Of a DNA stretch of 64,000 nt, positions 41,057-49,717 are shown piece by piece. How positions within the stretch are numbered: the first letter of the stretch is position 1; each line of letters begins with the position of its first letter. Source of the stretch: Chloroflexota bacterium (GTDB lineage: Bacteria; Chloroflexota; Anaerolineae; JAAYZQ01); contig JAGVRI010000014.1 in the NCBI GenBank assembly GCA_018606645.1, positions 1 to 64,000 on the forward strand, read 5' to 3'. The position numbers and the translations under genes are program-made. The notes beneath the pieces are model-generated. The model did no database searches, was not told the DNA's origin, and worked only from the letters and a program-made list of their open reading frames with translations.

Positions 41057-41759
41057 CGAGGATCCCTCTCCTGCTGATAGTCAGGTGGTTCATCATCGCC
41101 CGCTCCGCAGCAGCCGGGTCCCGGGCGACGATGGCATCATAAATGGCCTGGTGCTCGGCGAAGGTGGTCTCCAGGCGATCCGTCGCCTCGCTCGACAGGG
41201 CGATATACTGGCGGATGATGCCCTGCAAGGACAGCATAATTTGCAAAAGTAGCTCATTATGAGCCGCCACGGCAATGGCGTGATGGAACTGCATGTCCAG
41301 CTCCGTTTCCAGCTCAATATCGCGGCCCTCGATCTGCTGCAGTTGCCGAAAGACGGCGATCCTCTCAATGTCTTCCGGCGTAGCGCGTTGCGCCGCCAGA
41401 CCGGCCGCCTTGACTTCCAGCCCCTCGCGAACCTCGACGATCATGTTCACTTCGCGTCTACAGAGGAGCACTGGCCAGCGGATTTGCTGGGTCAAAAAGG
41501 CGGTGAAATCCTGGCGAACGTAGGTCCCATCGCCGCGTCTGGCCTCCAGGATGCCACTGAGGGTCAGTAGCTTGAGCGCCTCGCGCACCGTAGTCCGGCC
41601 GACGCGGAGTTGCTGCGCCAGGTCCCGCTCGGCGGGCAGCTTGTCGCCTGGGCGGAGGACGCCCTCCGATAGCAGGCGCATCAGCCGCTGGGCGACGATC
41701 TCGGTGACCGTGTTCCGCTGGATTGGCTCGATCTTCAACGGATTTGTATAGGATTCCAT
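41028..41759 (-). CDS. GntR/FadR-family transcriptional regulator heading the catabolic cluster
   Basis: A 243-residue regulator. The winged helix reads LRPGDKLPAERDLAQQLRVG and RTTVREALKLLTLSGILE. The C-terminal FCD-like all-helical ligand domain (LETELDMQFHHAIAVAAHN) has the Asp/His residues that bind a metal and an organic acid effector. FadR-type regulators usually repress sugar-acid or organic-acid catabolism. AAGGAG lies 10 bp before the ATG at 41759; a longer reading frame from a TTG at 41780 is less likely. It overlaps the larA-like gene, so it autoregulates the cluster in the simplest model. Confidence 0.85.
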   Translation of the reverse strand: MESYTNPLKIEPIQRNTVTEIVAQRLMRLLSEGVLRPGDKLPAERDLAQQLRVGRTTVREALKLLTLSGILEARRGDGTYVRQDFTAFLTQQIRWPVLLCRREVNMIVEVREGLEVKAAGLAAQRATPEDIERIAVFRQLQQIEGRDIELETELDMQFHHAIAVAAHNELLLQIMLSLQGIIRQYIALSSEATDRLETTFAEHQAIYDAIVARDPAAAERAMMNHLTISRRGILDAALGSDKD

Positions 41760-41775
41760 CGGTCCCACACTCCTT

Positions 41776-41824
41776 GACAAGACCTTGTCGCTTGCCGCAT
41801 GTACGCAATATCACAGGTCAGACC
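41776..41824. promoter_or_regulatory. Two dyads downstream of the GntR promoter, likely operators
   Basis: GGTC-A-GACC (41816-41824) is a perfect dyad of the TNGTNNNACNA kind used by FadR-type regulators and lies at about +6 to +14 of the transcript. GACAAG-AC-CTTGTC (41776-41789) is a second perfect dyad overlapping the ribosome-binding region. Confidence 0.55.
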
Positions 41825-41836
41825 AATTTCAGAAAT

Positions 41837-41865
41837 ATTATACCATAGTTCCTACAGCCTGTCAA
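41837..41865 (-). promoter_or_regulatory. Consensus promoter of the GntR-led cluster
   Basis: Minus strand TTGACA (41865-41860), a 17-bp spacer and TATAAT (41842-41837), both perfect. The transcript starts near 41830. Such a strong promoter implies tight repression by the operator dyads downstream. Confidence 0.85.
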
Positions 41866-41914
41866 TACTCTGTATTCATTGGTAGTGTATTCGTTCCGGA
41901 TTCTGTGGAAAGAG

Positions 41915-42030
41915 GGATGAAAATATTGAGGCCGGCGGCTGACGCGCACCAACCTCACCTCATCCCCCGGCCCCTTCCCCTCTCCGCCGGCGGGGAGGGG
42001 AAGGGGGTGATGGGGGTAGGGATGAGGTAG
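41915..42030. repeat. Dispersed GC-rich palindromic element, copy A
   Basis: A left module GGATGAAAATATTGAG (41915-41930) is followed by a long palindrome (about 41952-42030) whose inner arms CCCCTTCCCCTCTCCGCC and GGCGGGGAGGGGAAGGGG pair with one mismatch. The same left module and a similar palindrome recur at 47315-47435. No transposase is present. The rest of the gap (42031-42141) holds nothing I can name. Confidence 0.65.
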
Positions 42031-42141
42031 TTTCGAAAAGGTGGGAGTGGAACCTCCAGGCGGTTGACCGGCTGAAGCCTCGACTCCCGCGCGAGAAAAG
42101 CGCTCGATTTTCGGAGTAGATTCGACTCAGAGGACAAGCTC

Positions 42142-42906
42142 TCAGGCCAGGGCGGCGCGGATGGCCGGCAACGCCTGCTCGGCCGCTTGGCGGCCCAGTT
42201 CGAGGACCTGGCGCTTCCTGGAGAGGCGGACCAGGCTGCTCAGCCCCCAGACCGGGACCGGAATATAGACATCCGCCGTCGCCGGATGGTCGGCGGCATG
42301 GAAGAGCAGATGTTCAATGGCCGCCACTGCGTTCCGGAACGGCCCCCTGGGTGGCGCGGGCGAGGGGAATCCTAACCGGACAGCGATCACTACGTCCGCA
42401 CCCAACTCGCGAGCGACCGAGATGGGCAGGTTATTGGCCACGCCGCCATCGGTCAACCAGCGATGGTCGAGAAAGACCGGAACAAACAACCCGGGCACCG
42501 AACAACTGGCCCGCACCGCCGGCGCCACCCGTCCCTCGCGGAAGACCACCGCTTCGCCGGTCGTCAGATCGGCGGCCACGGCCGCATAGGGGATCTGCAG
42601 GTCGGCAAAGGTGAGGTCTCCCAAGGTCCGGACCAGGTAGGATTCCAGTCTATCAAAGCTCAACAACCCACGGCGAGGCCAAACCGGGCGGACAAGGCGA
42701 CGCCAGCGGATATCCAAGGCCAACTGGAGCAATCGATCGGCCCGCACCCCGGCGGCATAGAGCGCGCCCACCAGGGAACCGACACTCGTCCCGGCGATGC
42801 AGTCCACCGGGATCTGCTCACGCTCCAGCACCTGGAGCACGCCAATATGCGCGATGCCGCGAGCCCCACCTCCGCCCAGGGCCAGGCCCACGCGCTTGCG
42901 GTTCAT
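42142..42906 (-). CDS. Patatin-like phospholipase (RssA/YchK type)
   Basis: A 254-residue serine hydrolase. GLALGGGGARGIAHIGVLQ gives the oxyanion hole, GTSVG the nucleophile elbow (GxSxG) and WLTDGGVANNLP the Asp of the Ser-Asp dyad. These soluble patatins act on membrane lipids or acyl esters. The ATG overlaps the AOR stop (ATGA), so it is translationally coupled as the last gene of the ADH-AOR-patatin operon. A longer open frame upstream only shadows the AOR gene. A lipase coupled to aldehyde/alcohol enzymes is unusual. Confidence 0.9.
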   Translation of the reverse strand: MNRKRVGLALGGGGARGIAHIGVLQVLEREQIPVDCIAGTSVGSLVGALYAAGVRADRLLQLALDIRWRRLVRPVWPRRGLLSFDRLESYLVRTLGDLTFADLQIPYAAVAADLTTGEAVVFREGRVAPAVRASCSVPGLFVPVFLDHRWLTDGGVANNLPISVARELGADVVIAVRLGFPSPAPPRGPFRNAVAAIEHLLFHAADHPATADVYIPVPVWGLSSLVRLSRKRQVLELGRQAAEQALPAIRAALA

Positions 42907-44744
42907 CCCCAGAGTTCCTCGGCTACCTCCGGCAATCCCAGTTCTACAAGCTTTTGTCGGGTGGGCTTGCCCGTCTCCCAATCCCAACCCCGGGAAGCAT
43001 AGTATTCGCGCAACAGGATCTCCATCCGCGGCGTGCGACCGCCCGACCCGTTGGCCATGGGGATGGACCAGATCGGCGGCAGGCGATCGTGCCCCCGTCG
43101 CACGCCCAGACGGTTGTTGAACGCCCGTTTCAGGGCAAAGGTTCGTTCGCCGGCGCGCTGCCACCATTCCAGGTCCGACGGCTCGCCGGTGGCAGCGGCC
43201 AGCAACCGGGCCACGGTGGGCGCCGGGGGATTTACAAACACGCACATGACCATGCTGTTGTACAGGGTGCGCCAATCTTGCAGTCGGGCCACAATGGGAG
43301 CCTTGCCCCGCGCCCGGAAGCGCCCGGTGGGGACAATGCCCAGTTCCGGGATGGTCAGGCCCATATCCACGGCGTACATGTCGCCCTGGAGGTGGCATGC
43401 CCCCCGCGGCGAGGTGGCATAGGTGAGGGCCATGCCGGACAGGGCGCGCGGATCGTGGGCGGCCGGCTCCAGACCCTTGACATGCACCGCCAGGTCCTCG
43501 GCCCCATAGTCGGCCGCCAGCCGCCGGACTCCGTTGGCCAGCCGATCGCCGAATCCCTGACGGCGGGCGATCATCTCCAGGAGGAGGTGGACCGTCTCGA
43601 TATCGCCCCAGTGGAGCGGCAGCCCGCCGGTGTCGGAGGCGGTGATCACCCCCCGCTCGTACAACAGACAGGCCAGCGAGATGGACGAACCGGCGCTGAT
43701 CGTATCCATCCCGTAGCGGTTGCACAGGTGTCCGGCATAGGCCACCCCCGGCAGGTCGCTCACCAGCAGCATCGAACCGAGCATGGCCACCGTCTCGTAC
43801 TCGGGCCCGTCCACCACCTCCACCTGGTAGGGGGTGTCTTTCAGCGTCACCTCGCGGCCACACGCCACCGCGCATCCGTAACAGGGGACGGCGCGGGTCA
43901 GGATCGTTTCCATCATCGTCACGCCGCTGAGAAGGGTGGCTTCCTCAAACACCGGCTGGGTCCAGTACTTGTTGGGCATGTTGCCCCACATCATGCTCAT
44001 GTCCACAAAGGAAGCGGTGCCCATCTGGTGATAGACCTGGGTCGAGATATCTTCGCGCACCCACTGGAGCGCTTCGCCGGCTGCCTGGCGGAAGGCTGCC
44101 GCGTCGGCCAAGGGGACCGAGTGGCGGCCGCGGACGGCAATGGCTTTCAGGTTCTTGGAGCCCATGACAGCGCCCATCCCGGTGCGGCCGGCCGCTCGTC
44201 CGTGGTCGTTCATGATCGCGGCATAGAGCACCCGGTTCTCGCCCGCCGGACCGATGCTGGCGACCCGAACCTTCGGATCGCCGAGGCGGTCGCGGATCCG
44301 CTGTTGGGTGTCGTAGGTATCCAGACCCCACAGGTCAGCGGCATCGTGCAGAGCCGGCGGTTGTCCGTCGAGGACCGCGAGCCACACCGGGGTCTCCGAC
44401 TGGCCGCGGACGATGATCCCATCATAGCCGGAGAACTTGAGCTCGGCGCCCCAGAACCCGCCCGAATTGGACTCCCCCCACAGCCCGGTCAGGGGCGACA
44501 GGGCGCAGACCTCATGGCGGCCACAGGAAGGAGCGCGGGTGCCGACCAGCGGACCGGTCATAAAGACCAGCGTATTCTCCGGACCCAGGGGGTCGGTCTG
44601 GGGTCCCAGCTCATCGTACAGGAGCCGCGCCGCATATCCGGCGCCGCCGACAAAATCGCGGGCCACCGTCCAGTCGAGGGGTTCTTCGCCGACCTCGTGG
44701 CGGGTCAGGTCCACCACCAGCAGTTTTCCCATGTAGCCGTTCAT
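42903..44744 (-). CDS. Aldehyde:ferredoxin oxidoreductase, tungsten enzyme
   Basis: A 613-residue AOR-family protein. MNGYMGKLLVVDLTRHEV starts domain 1. SNSGGFWGAELKFSGYDGI and GRAAGRTGMGAVMGSKNLKAI bind the tungstopterin. CYGCAVACGREV supplies three ligands of the [4Fe-4S] cluster and the Cys in MVMCVF the fourth. It oxidises aldehydes to acids with ferredoxin, or reduces acids at low potential. No AOR-linked ferredoxin subunit is beside it. With the iron alcohol dehydrogenase 10 bp upstream it can interconvert acid, aldehyde and alcohol. The substrate range cannot be read from sequence. Confidence 0.92.
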   Translation of the reverse strand: MNGYMGKLLVVDLTRHEVGEEPLDWTVARDFVGGAGYAARLLYDELGPQTDPLGPENTLVFMTGPLVGTRAPSCGRHEVCALSPLTGLWGESNSGGFWGAELKFSGYDGIIVRGQSETPVWLAVLDGQPPALHDAADLWGLDTYDTQQRIRDRLGDPKVRVASIGPAGENRVLYAAIMNDHGRAAGRTGMGAVMGSKNLKAIAVRGRHSVPLADAAAFRQAAGEALQWVREDISTQVYHQMGTASFVDMSMMWGNMPNKYWTQPVFEEATLLSGVTMMETILTRAVPCYGCAVACGREVTLKDTPYQVEVVDGPEYETVAMLGSMLLVSDLPGVAYAGHLCNRYGMDTISAGSSISLACLLYERGVITASDTGGLPLHWGDIETVHLLLEMIARRQGFGDRLANGVRRLAADYGAEDLAVHVKGLEPAAHDPRALSGMALTYATSPRGACHLQGDMYAVDMGLTIPELGIVPTGRFRARGKAPIVARLQDWRTLYNSMVMCVFVNPPAPTVARLLAAATGEPSDLEWWQRAGERTFALKRAFNNRLGVRRGHDRLPPIWSIPMANGSGGRTPRMEILLREYYASRGWDWETGKPTRQKLVELGLPEVAEELWG

Positions 44745-44754
44745 TGGATCGCCT

Positions 44755-45924
44755 TTAGAAATCTACACAGTCGCCGCGATAGAGGCAGCGAAAGACCTTT
44801 TCCACCTCCTCTTCTTCGGGGAAGCGGGGATTGATCGTCATGGCGCTATCATTGAGGGCATTGGCCACCAGTTTGGGCAGATGGCGCTCGAACTCCTCGC
44901 CCGAAACGCCGGCCTCCTGCAGGGTGCAGGGCTGATCGATCCGCCGCGCGAGCTGGCGGATGGCGGTCACCAGGCTGGCCGCCCCTTCGGCTTCCGTCGC
45001 CGCCGGCAGGCCGAGGAAGCGGGCCACCTCGCCATAGCGGGTCGGCGCATCCCCCCGCACCGTAAACTCGATGGTATAGGGCAGGCACAACCCCACCGCC
45101 CGCCCATGGGGGAGCGACAGGACCGCGCCGATGGAGTGACCCAGGGCGTGGGCCATAGCCGCCATCGAATTGCCAAAGCCCAGGCCGGCGATCGTCGCCG
45201 CGTTATGCATCCGTTCCCGGGCTTCGGGGTCATCGCCGCCGTGCTCGTAGGCGCGGGGCAGGTATTCGAACACGAGCTGGACCGCCTTGAGGCACAACCC
45301 ATCGCTGAAATCGTTGTGCCATTGGGAGGTGTACCCCTCTACGGCGTGGGTCAGGACATCCATCCCCGTGTCGGCGGTGAGCGACCGGGGGAGCTGGCTC
45401 ACCAGGCCGGGGTCCACGATGGCAATATCCGGGATGTTTTCCGGATGGCCGACCGAGATCTTACACTGCTCGGCCGGGTCGGTGAGGACGATCGGCCAGG
45501 TGACTTCTGCCCCGGTGCCGCTGGTGGTGGGGATGGCGATCAGGCGCGCTTTTTGGCGCAATCCCAGCCGCCCGATCGGCGCGACATCATCCGGCGCCAG
45601 GTCGGGACGCTCATACTGGATCCAGATCGACTTGGCCGCGTCAATGCATGAACCGCCGCCCAGGCCGATGATCCAGTCGGGTTCAAAGGCCAACGCCGCC
45701 TGGGCGCCCCGCCGAACGGTCTGAAGAGACGGGTTCGGCTCGACCTCGGCAAACAGCGCGCTCTGCATGCCCGCCTCGGCCAGCCGGGCCTGCACCCGCT
45801 CCACCAACCCCAAGGCCAACAGATTCGGGTCGGTGATGATCAGCGCCTTGCGGCCGCGGACCTCCGCCAGATAGTCAAGCGCTCCCTCCCCAAATACGAT
45901 CTCCGGACTGCGAAAGAACCACAT
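44755..45924 (-). CDS. Iron-containing (group III) alcohol dehydrogenase
   Basis: A 389-residue protein. GLGGGSCIDAAKS binds NAD(P)H and PTTSGTGAEVT is the family signature. The metal ligands are Asp189 and His193 (TGMDVLTHAVEGY), His259 and His273 (MAHALGHSIG ... LPHGRAVGLC), with His263 at the catalytic position. It reduces aldehydes to alcohols or the reverse. It is first in the operon with AOR and patatin. The gap to DUF1858 (45925-46016) contains only short GATCGAGCGG direct repeats. Confidence 0.92.
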   Translation of the reverse strand: MWFFRSPEIVFGEGALDYLAEVRGRKALIITDPNLLALGLVERVQARLAEAGMQSALFAEVEPNPSLQTVRRGAQAALAFEPDWIIGLGGGSCIDAAKSIWIQYERPDLAPDDVAPIGRLGLRQKARLIAIPTTSGTGAEVTWPIVLTDPAEQCKISVGHPENIPDIAIVDPGLVSQLPRSLTADTGMDVLTHAVEGYTSQWHNDFSDGLCLKAVQLVFEYLPRAYEHGGDDPEARERMHNAATIAGLGFGNSMAAMAHALGHSIGAVLSLPHGRAVGLCLPYTIEFTVRGDAPTRYGEVARFLGLPAATEAEGAASLVTAIRQLARRIDQPCTLQEAGVSGEEFERHLPKLVANALNDSAMTINPRFPEEEEVEKVFRCLYRGDCVDF

Positions 45925-46016
45925 CGTTCATCTCCTCTGTCCAATACCGATCGAGCGGATCGAGCGTTTTGGACTCGCCGCAGTGGGGGGACCGAAATCC
46001 GGATGAAAAAAACGGA

Positions 46017-46232
46017 TTACTGTTCTGTCTGAGGCACCACCGCGTTCAGGTCTTTGATCAACGCCGCAACGTTGATGCCATGCGCCAGGGCGCCCTGTTC
46101 GATATTCTCAAAACGAGCGATGGCGCAGCCAAAGCACATCAGACCGTGCCGTAGGAAAACCTCGATGGTCTGGGGATATTTCTGGACCACCTCACCAATC
46201 GGCATGTTCTTGGTAATGGTTTGTTCTGTCAT
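46017..46232 (-). CDS. DUF1858 redox protein with CxxC
   Basis: A 71-residue protein. ITKNMPIGEVVQKYPQTIEV followed by HGLMCFGCAIARFE is the DUF1858 domain, as found at the N-terminus of ScdA-like and hybrid-cluster-associated proteins. The CFGC pair is a candidate disulfide or metal site. It starts 19 bp after the thioredoxin reductase gene, so it may be a small substrate or partner of the TrxB-like enzyme. Confidence 0.85.
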   Translation of the reverse strand: MTEQTITKNMPIGEVVQKYPQTIEVFLRHGLMCFGCAIARFENIEQGALAHGINVAALIKDLNAVVPQTEQ

Positions 46233-46251
46233 CTCCTAGAGTCCTTCTAGC

Positions 46252-47187
46252 CTATCTGACCGGGTAGACCCGGTCCTCCAATTGAGCGATATACCGTTCT
46301 GCCTGAATGGCCGCCTTGCATCCGGCGCCGACCGAGGTCGCGATCTGGCGATAGACCTGGTCACACACATCGCCGGCGGCCCACACTCCTTCAACGCTGG
46401 TCCGGCCGTCCGCATCGGCAACCACATATCCATTCTCGTCCAGCGCCAACTGACCGCCCAGGAATTCGGTGTTGGGTGCATAGCCAATGGCAATGAACAC
46501 GCCCTGGGTCGAAAACAACCGCTCTTCCCCGGTTTTGACGTTCCGCAAACGGACGCCGCTGACCACCTCGTCGCCGACGATCTCGGTCACGACCGTGTCC
46601 CAGATGAAATCAATCTTTTCATTGCGAAACGCCCGCTCCTGCAACAACCTCTCCGCCCGCAACTGATCGCGGCGATGGATGACGGTGACCTTGCGGGCAA
46701 AGCGGGTGAGGAACAGCGCCTCCTCGATGGCGGTGTCCCCTCCTCCGACCATGACAATCTCCTTGCCCATGTAAAAGAACCCGTCACACGTCGCGCAATA
46801 GGACACGCCTCGCCCCGAAAACTGCTCTTCCCCCGGCACGCCGAGTTTCCGCGGCGATGCTCCGCTGGCCACAATCAGAGCCTGGCTTTCGTACTCGCCG
46901 CCGTAGGTCATGACCTTGAACGGCCGCGCAGACAGGTCCACGCTGGTGACGATGTCCATCTCGATCCGCGCGCCAAATCGCTCCGCCTGTTTCTGCATCA
47001 ACTGCGCCAGATCGGCCCCGTTGATATCCTCCGGGAAGCCGGGATAGTTCCCGACCTCGCTACTGATGGCGACTTGGCCGCCCAATGCCGGACCGGCAAT
47101 GACCAGCGGTGCCAACTGGGCCCGTCCCAGGTAGATGGCTGCCGTGTAGCCGGCCGGTCCGCTGCCGATGATGATCACCTTTTCCAT
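46252..47187 (-). CDS. trxB: Thioredoxin-disulfide reductase
   Basis: A 311-residue low-molecular-weight flavoprotein. IIIGSGPAGYTAAIYLGRA binds FAD, the redox pair is Cys131-Ala-Thr-Cys134 (SYCATCDGFF), MVGGGDTAIEEAL the NADPH site and GVWAAGDVCD the second FAD motif. It uses NADPH to reduce thioredoxin. The ATG at 47187 gives the normal N-terminus; a longer open frame to 47403 runs across the promoter and repeats and is not coding. Confidence 0.93.
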   Translation of the reverse strand: MEKVIIIGSGPAGYTAAIYLGRAQLAPLVIAGPALGGQVAISSEVGNYPGFPEDINGADLAQLMQKQAERFGARIEMDIVTSVDLSARPFKVMTYGGEYESQALIVASGASPRKLGVPGEEQFSGRGVSYCATCDGFFYMGKEIVMVGGGDTAIEEALFLTRFARKVTVIHRRDQLRAERLLQERAFRNEKIDFIWDTVVTEIVGDEVVSGVRLRNVKTGEERLFSTQGVFIAIGYAPNTEFLGGQLALDENGYVVADADGRTSVEGVWAAGDVCDQVYRQIATSVGAGCKAAIQAERYIAQLEDRVYPVR

Positions 47188-47208
47188 GGCCTTGCCTTTG
47201 GCGCCCGT

Positions 47209-47253
47209 GCGCAATCTTGCGCGCATTATACCGCATTTTATGAGGTCTGGCAA
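47209..47253 (-). promoter_or_regulatory. trxB promoter with a dyad at the transcription start
   Basis: Minus strand TTGCCA (47253-47248), a 17-bp spacer and perfect TATAAT (47230-47225). GCGCAA-TC-TTGCGC (47209-47222) is a perfect dyad straddling the expected start, a typical repressor site. Confidence 0.7.
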
Positions 47254-47314
47254 ACCGGTTTGTCCGAGAGTCGGGTATCTGCGAGGAGTTCCCATGCCCG
47301 GCGGGTGCCGCGGT

Positions 47315-47476
47315 GGATGAAAATATCGAGTCAACGAAGGGGAAACGAATAAACGAACGGGGCGCGGGCGACCGGACCCTTCCCCCCGGCCCCCTCTCCG
47401 CACGCGGGGAGGGGGTGTGGGGGGTGGGGTGAGCGGGCAAGATCAACGAAGGGGAAACGAATCAGCGAATGGGGCG
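47315..47476. repeat. Dispersed GC-rich palindromic element, copy B, with 34-bp direct repeats
   Basis: The left module GGATGAAAATATCGAG (47315-47330) is shared with copy A. A 34-bp block starting TCAACGAAGGGGAAACGAAT occurs at 47331-47364 and again at 47443-47476 (three mismatches), bracketing a CCCCTC.../...GAGGGGG palindrome (about 47370-47435). The remaining 47477-47600 holds a CCGCCGC/GCGGCGG hairpin and no gene. Confidence 0.7.
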
Positions 47477-47603
47477 AGCCATTCCGCCGCTGCGGCGGAC
47501 AGGCCGGGTGGTTCTGGCCCATTCGCGGCGATTCAAGCGGCAGGCAGTCACTCGGAATGCCTCGCTCCTGCTCAGACCGGGCTATGCAGAGATTCGATAG
47601 GGC

Positions 47604-47632
47604 TTGACTTTTCGCTGGCTTGCGGGTATTCT
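47604..47632 (+). promoter_or_regulatory. Promoter of the tlyA unit
   Basis: TTGACT (47604-47609), a 17-bp spacer and TATTCT (47627-47632). The expected start is near 47640, 26 nt before the TTG codon at 47666. Confidence 0.65.
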
Positions 47633-47665
47633 ATCTCCGTTTGGTGAAGGGCTTGAGAGGAGCGA

Positions 47666-48505
47666 TTGGATCGTTCGAGTGTCCAGGGTAGAACCACTCC
47701 GGTCATGATCGAGAAGCGCAAAGCGCGGTTGGACCTCCTCCTGGTGGAGCGAGGCCTGGCGGAAAGCCGGCAACAGGCTCAACGGCTGGTCCTCGCCGGC
47801 GAGGTGACCGTAGATGGTCAGCCGGCGGATAAACCCGGTTCGCTGGTGCCGGTGACAGCCCAGGTAACGATCAAGGAGAGGCTGCCGTATGTCAGCCGCG
47901 GCGGGCTGAAACTGGCCGCCGCCCTCGATGCGTTCTGTCTCGATGTCGCCGGCTGGGTGGTCGCCGATGTGGGAGCTTCGACTGGTGGGTTCACCGACTG
48001 CTTGTTGCAGCGGGGCGCTGCCCGGGTCTATGCCATTGACGTCGGCCATGGGCAGTTAGCCTGGAAGCTCCAGCGGGACCCCCGAGTGGTGATCATGGAC
48101 CGGACCAATGCCCGCTATCTGAAAAGTTTGCCCGAACCGGTGGACCTGGTAACGATCGATGTATCCTTTATTTCGCTGAGGCTGATCGTGCCGGCGGCGA
48201 TCGGCTGGCTGCGGCCTGGGGGTTCGATCGTCGCCCTGATCAAGCCTCAATTCGAAGCCGGGCGCGACGGGGTGGGCCGGGGAGGTGTGGTCCGCGACCC
48301 TTCCCTCCACCGGGCGATTCTCCACGGTCTGATCGACTGGGCCACGGCCCAGGGGATTGGGCTCCAGGGGTTGATCCGCTCGCCCGTGGTCGGACCAGCC
48401 GGCAATGTAGAGTTTCTGGTCCATTGGACGCCCGGCCGGGCCGCGACGGTGGACCTCGCTCCGCTGTTGGAGAACTGTTTGAAACCAGAGGAAAGCGAAA
48501 CGTGA
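47666..48505 (+). CDS. tlyA: TlyA-family rRNA 2'-O-methyltransferase / hemolysin-like
   Basis: A 279-residue protein if the TTG at 47666 is used (good GAGAGGAG site), 266 if the ATG at 47705, which has no ribosome-binding site, is the start. An S4-like RNA-binding domain ([20 protein letters not shown]) is followed by an FtsJ-like methyltransferase fold ([20 protein letters not shown], then [15 protein letters not shown] and [10 protein letters not shown]). TlyA methylates 16S and 23S rRNA cytidines in mycobacteria. It is the first gene of a unit with the permease that overlaps its stop. Confidence 0.88.
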   Translation: MDRSSVQGRTTPVMIEKRKARLDLLLVERGLAESRQQAQRLVLAGEVTVDGQPADKPGSLVPVTAQVTIKERLPYVSRGGLKLAAALDAFCLDVAGWVVADVGASTGGFTDCLLQRGAARVYAIDVGHGQLAWKLQRDPRVVIMDRTNARYLKSLPEPVDLVTIDVSFISLRLIVPAAIGWLRPGGSIVALIKPQFEAGRDGVGRGGVVRDPSLHRAILHGLIDWATAQGIGLQGLIRSPVVGPAGNVEFLVHWTPGRAATVDLAPLLENCLKPEESET

Positions 48506-49653
48506 TCGGTCTCCACCCCAAAAGACGCAATCGGTTATTGCTATGGACAGTCCTGTTTCTGCTCATCGGTGGGATGCTCTGGGCAGCGCGGCACGTGTTG
48601 TTCCCCTATATTTTGGCCCTGGTCATCGCCTATCTGCTGCTGCCGGTGGTCAACTGGCTGGACCACCACATGCCGGTCCGCCTCCACACCTGGCGGCTGG
48701 CGCGTCCGCTGGCCATTCTGCTCACCTACCTGCTGCTCTTTGTCCTGATTGTGGGGATTATGGCCTTCTTCGTGCCGCTGATTGTGGACCAGATCAAGGT
48801 GTTGATCGAAAGATGGCCGGACCTGACTCGCCAGGTCGAAGCCTGGGGCACGCGGGGCTGGGGATTGTACACCGATGTGATCGAAAGCATCGAAAGCATC
48901 TCCCCCCGCTGGCGCGACACGATCGAATCCAGTCTGGAGGACCTGGCCAGTGACCTGCTGACTGCGGTTCAAAATGGCCTGATCGCGACCATCCGCACGG
49001 TTTCCAGCACGGTCAGTTTCCTGATCGGGTTGATCGTCATTCCATTCTGGCTGTTCTACATCCTCCACGACGAAAGTCAGGTCAAGAAGGGAATCGTCCA
49101 GGCGTTGCCCGAGCAACTGCGCGCCGATGTCCAGTGCATGGCCAGCCTGATCGATGATGTGCTCAGCGCCTACATCCGGGGACAACTGCTCCTCTGTCTC
49201 TTCGTCGGTACGCTGGCGACGCTTTCGCTGTTGATCATTGGGGTTCCGTTTGCCTTGATCCTGGGGGTGATTGCCGGGGTGTTCGAAGTGTTGCCCTACG
49301 TGGGGCCGATCCTAGGGGCGATTCCGGCCATCCTGGTGGCCCTCCTCTCCAATCCGGCATCGGCGATCTGGGTGGCGGTGGCCTTTATTGCCATCCAGCA
49401 GGTGGAGAACCTGCTGCTCGTGCCCCGCATCGCCGGCCAGAGCGTCAAGCTCCATCCGGCTCTGGTCATGGTGGTGCTGGTCATTGGCAACCAACTGGCC
49501 GGATTCTGGGGGATGTTGGTGGCTGTGCCCATCACCGCCATCATCCGCGACGTCTTCAAGTATCTCTATTTGCGGATGCTGGACGAACCCCTGGCCCCGG
49601 AGGAAGCCATGGCCCGCATCCGATCCGGACAGGAAGTCCCGTTGGGGGTATGA
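48502..49653 (+). CDS. AI-2E family (TqsA/YdiK-like) transporter
   Basis: A 383-residue membrane protein with about eight transmembrane segments. The family core is [20 protein letters not shown] and [23 protein letters not shown]-2E proteins export or exchange small molecules or ions; the autoinducer role holds only for some members. The GTG at 48502 overlaps the tlyA stop (GTGA) and has GAGGAAAG upstream; the frame upstream of this only shadows tlyA. A cytosolic region (about residues 80-180) is typical. Confidence 0.85.
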   Translation: MIGLHPKRRNRLLLWTVLFLLIGGMLWAARHVLFPYILALVIAYLLLPVVNWLDHHMPVRLHTWRLARPLAILLTYLLLFVLIVGIMAFFVPLIVDQIKVLIERWPDLTRQVEAWGTRGWGLYTDVIESIESISPRWRDTIESSLEDLASDLLTAVQNGLIATIRTVSSTVSFLIGLIVIPFWLFYILHDESQVKKGIVQALPEQLRADVQCMASLIDDVLSAYIRGQLLLCLFVGTLATLSLLIIGVPFALILGVIAGVFEVLPYVGPILGAIPAILVALLSNPASAIWVAVAFIAIQQVENLLLVPRIAGQSVKLHPALVMVVLVIGNQLAGFWGMLVAVPITAIIRDVFKYLYLRMLDEPLAPEEAMARIRSGQEVPLGV

Positions 49654-49717
49654 ACGGCCGGTACCTCTCCATGGAACGAAGCGATTTCATGGAAGCATAG
49701 GGGGTGGAGAAACCGCG

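Noticed and set aside
43000-44834. Long plus-strand frame opposite the AOR gene
   Set aside because: It is the antisense of a well-recognised AOR coding sequence and shows no family features.
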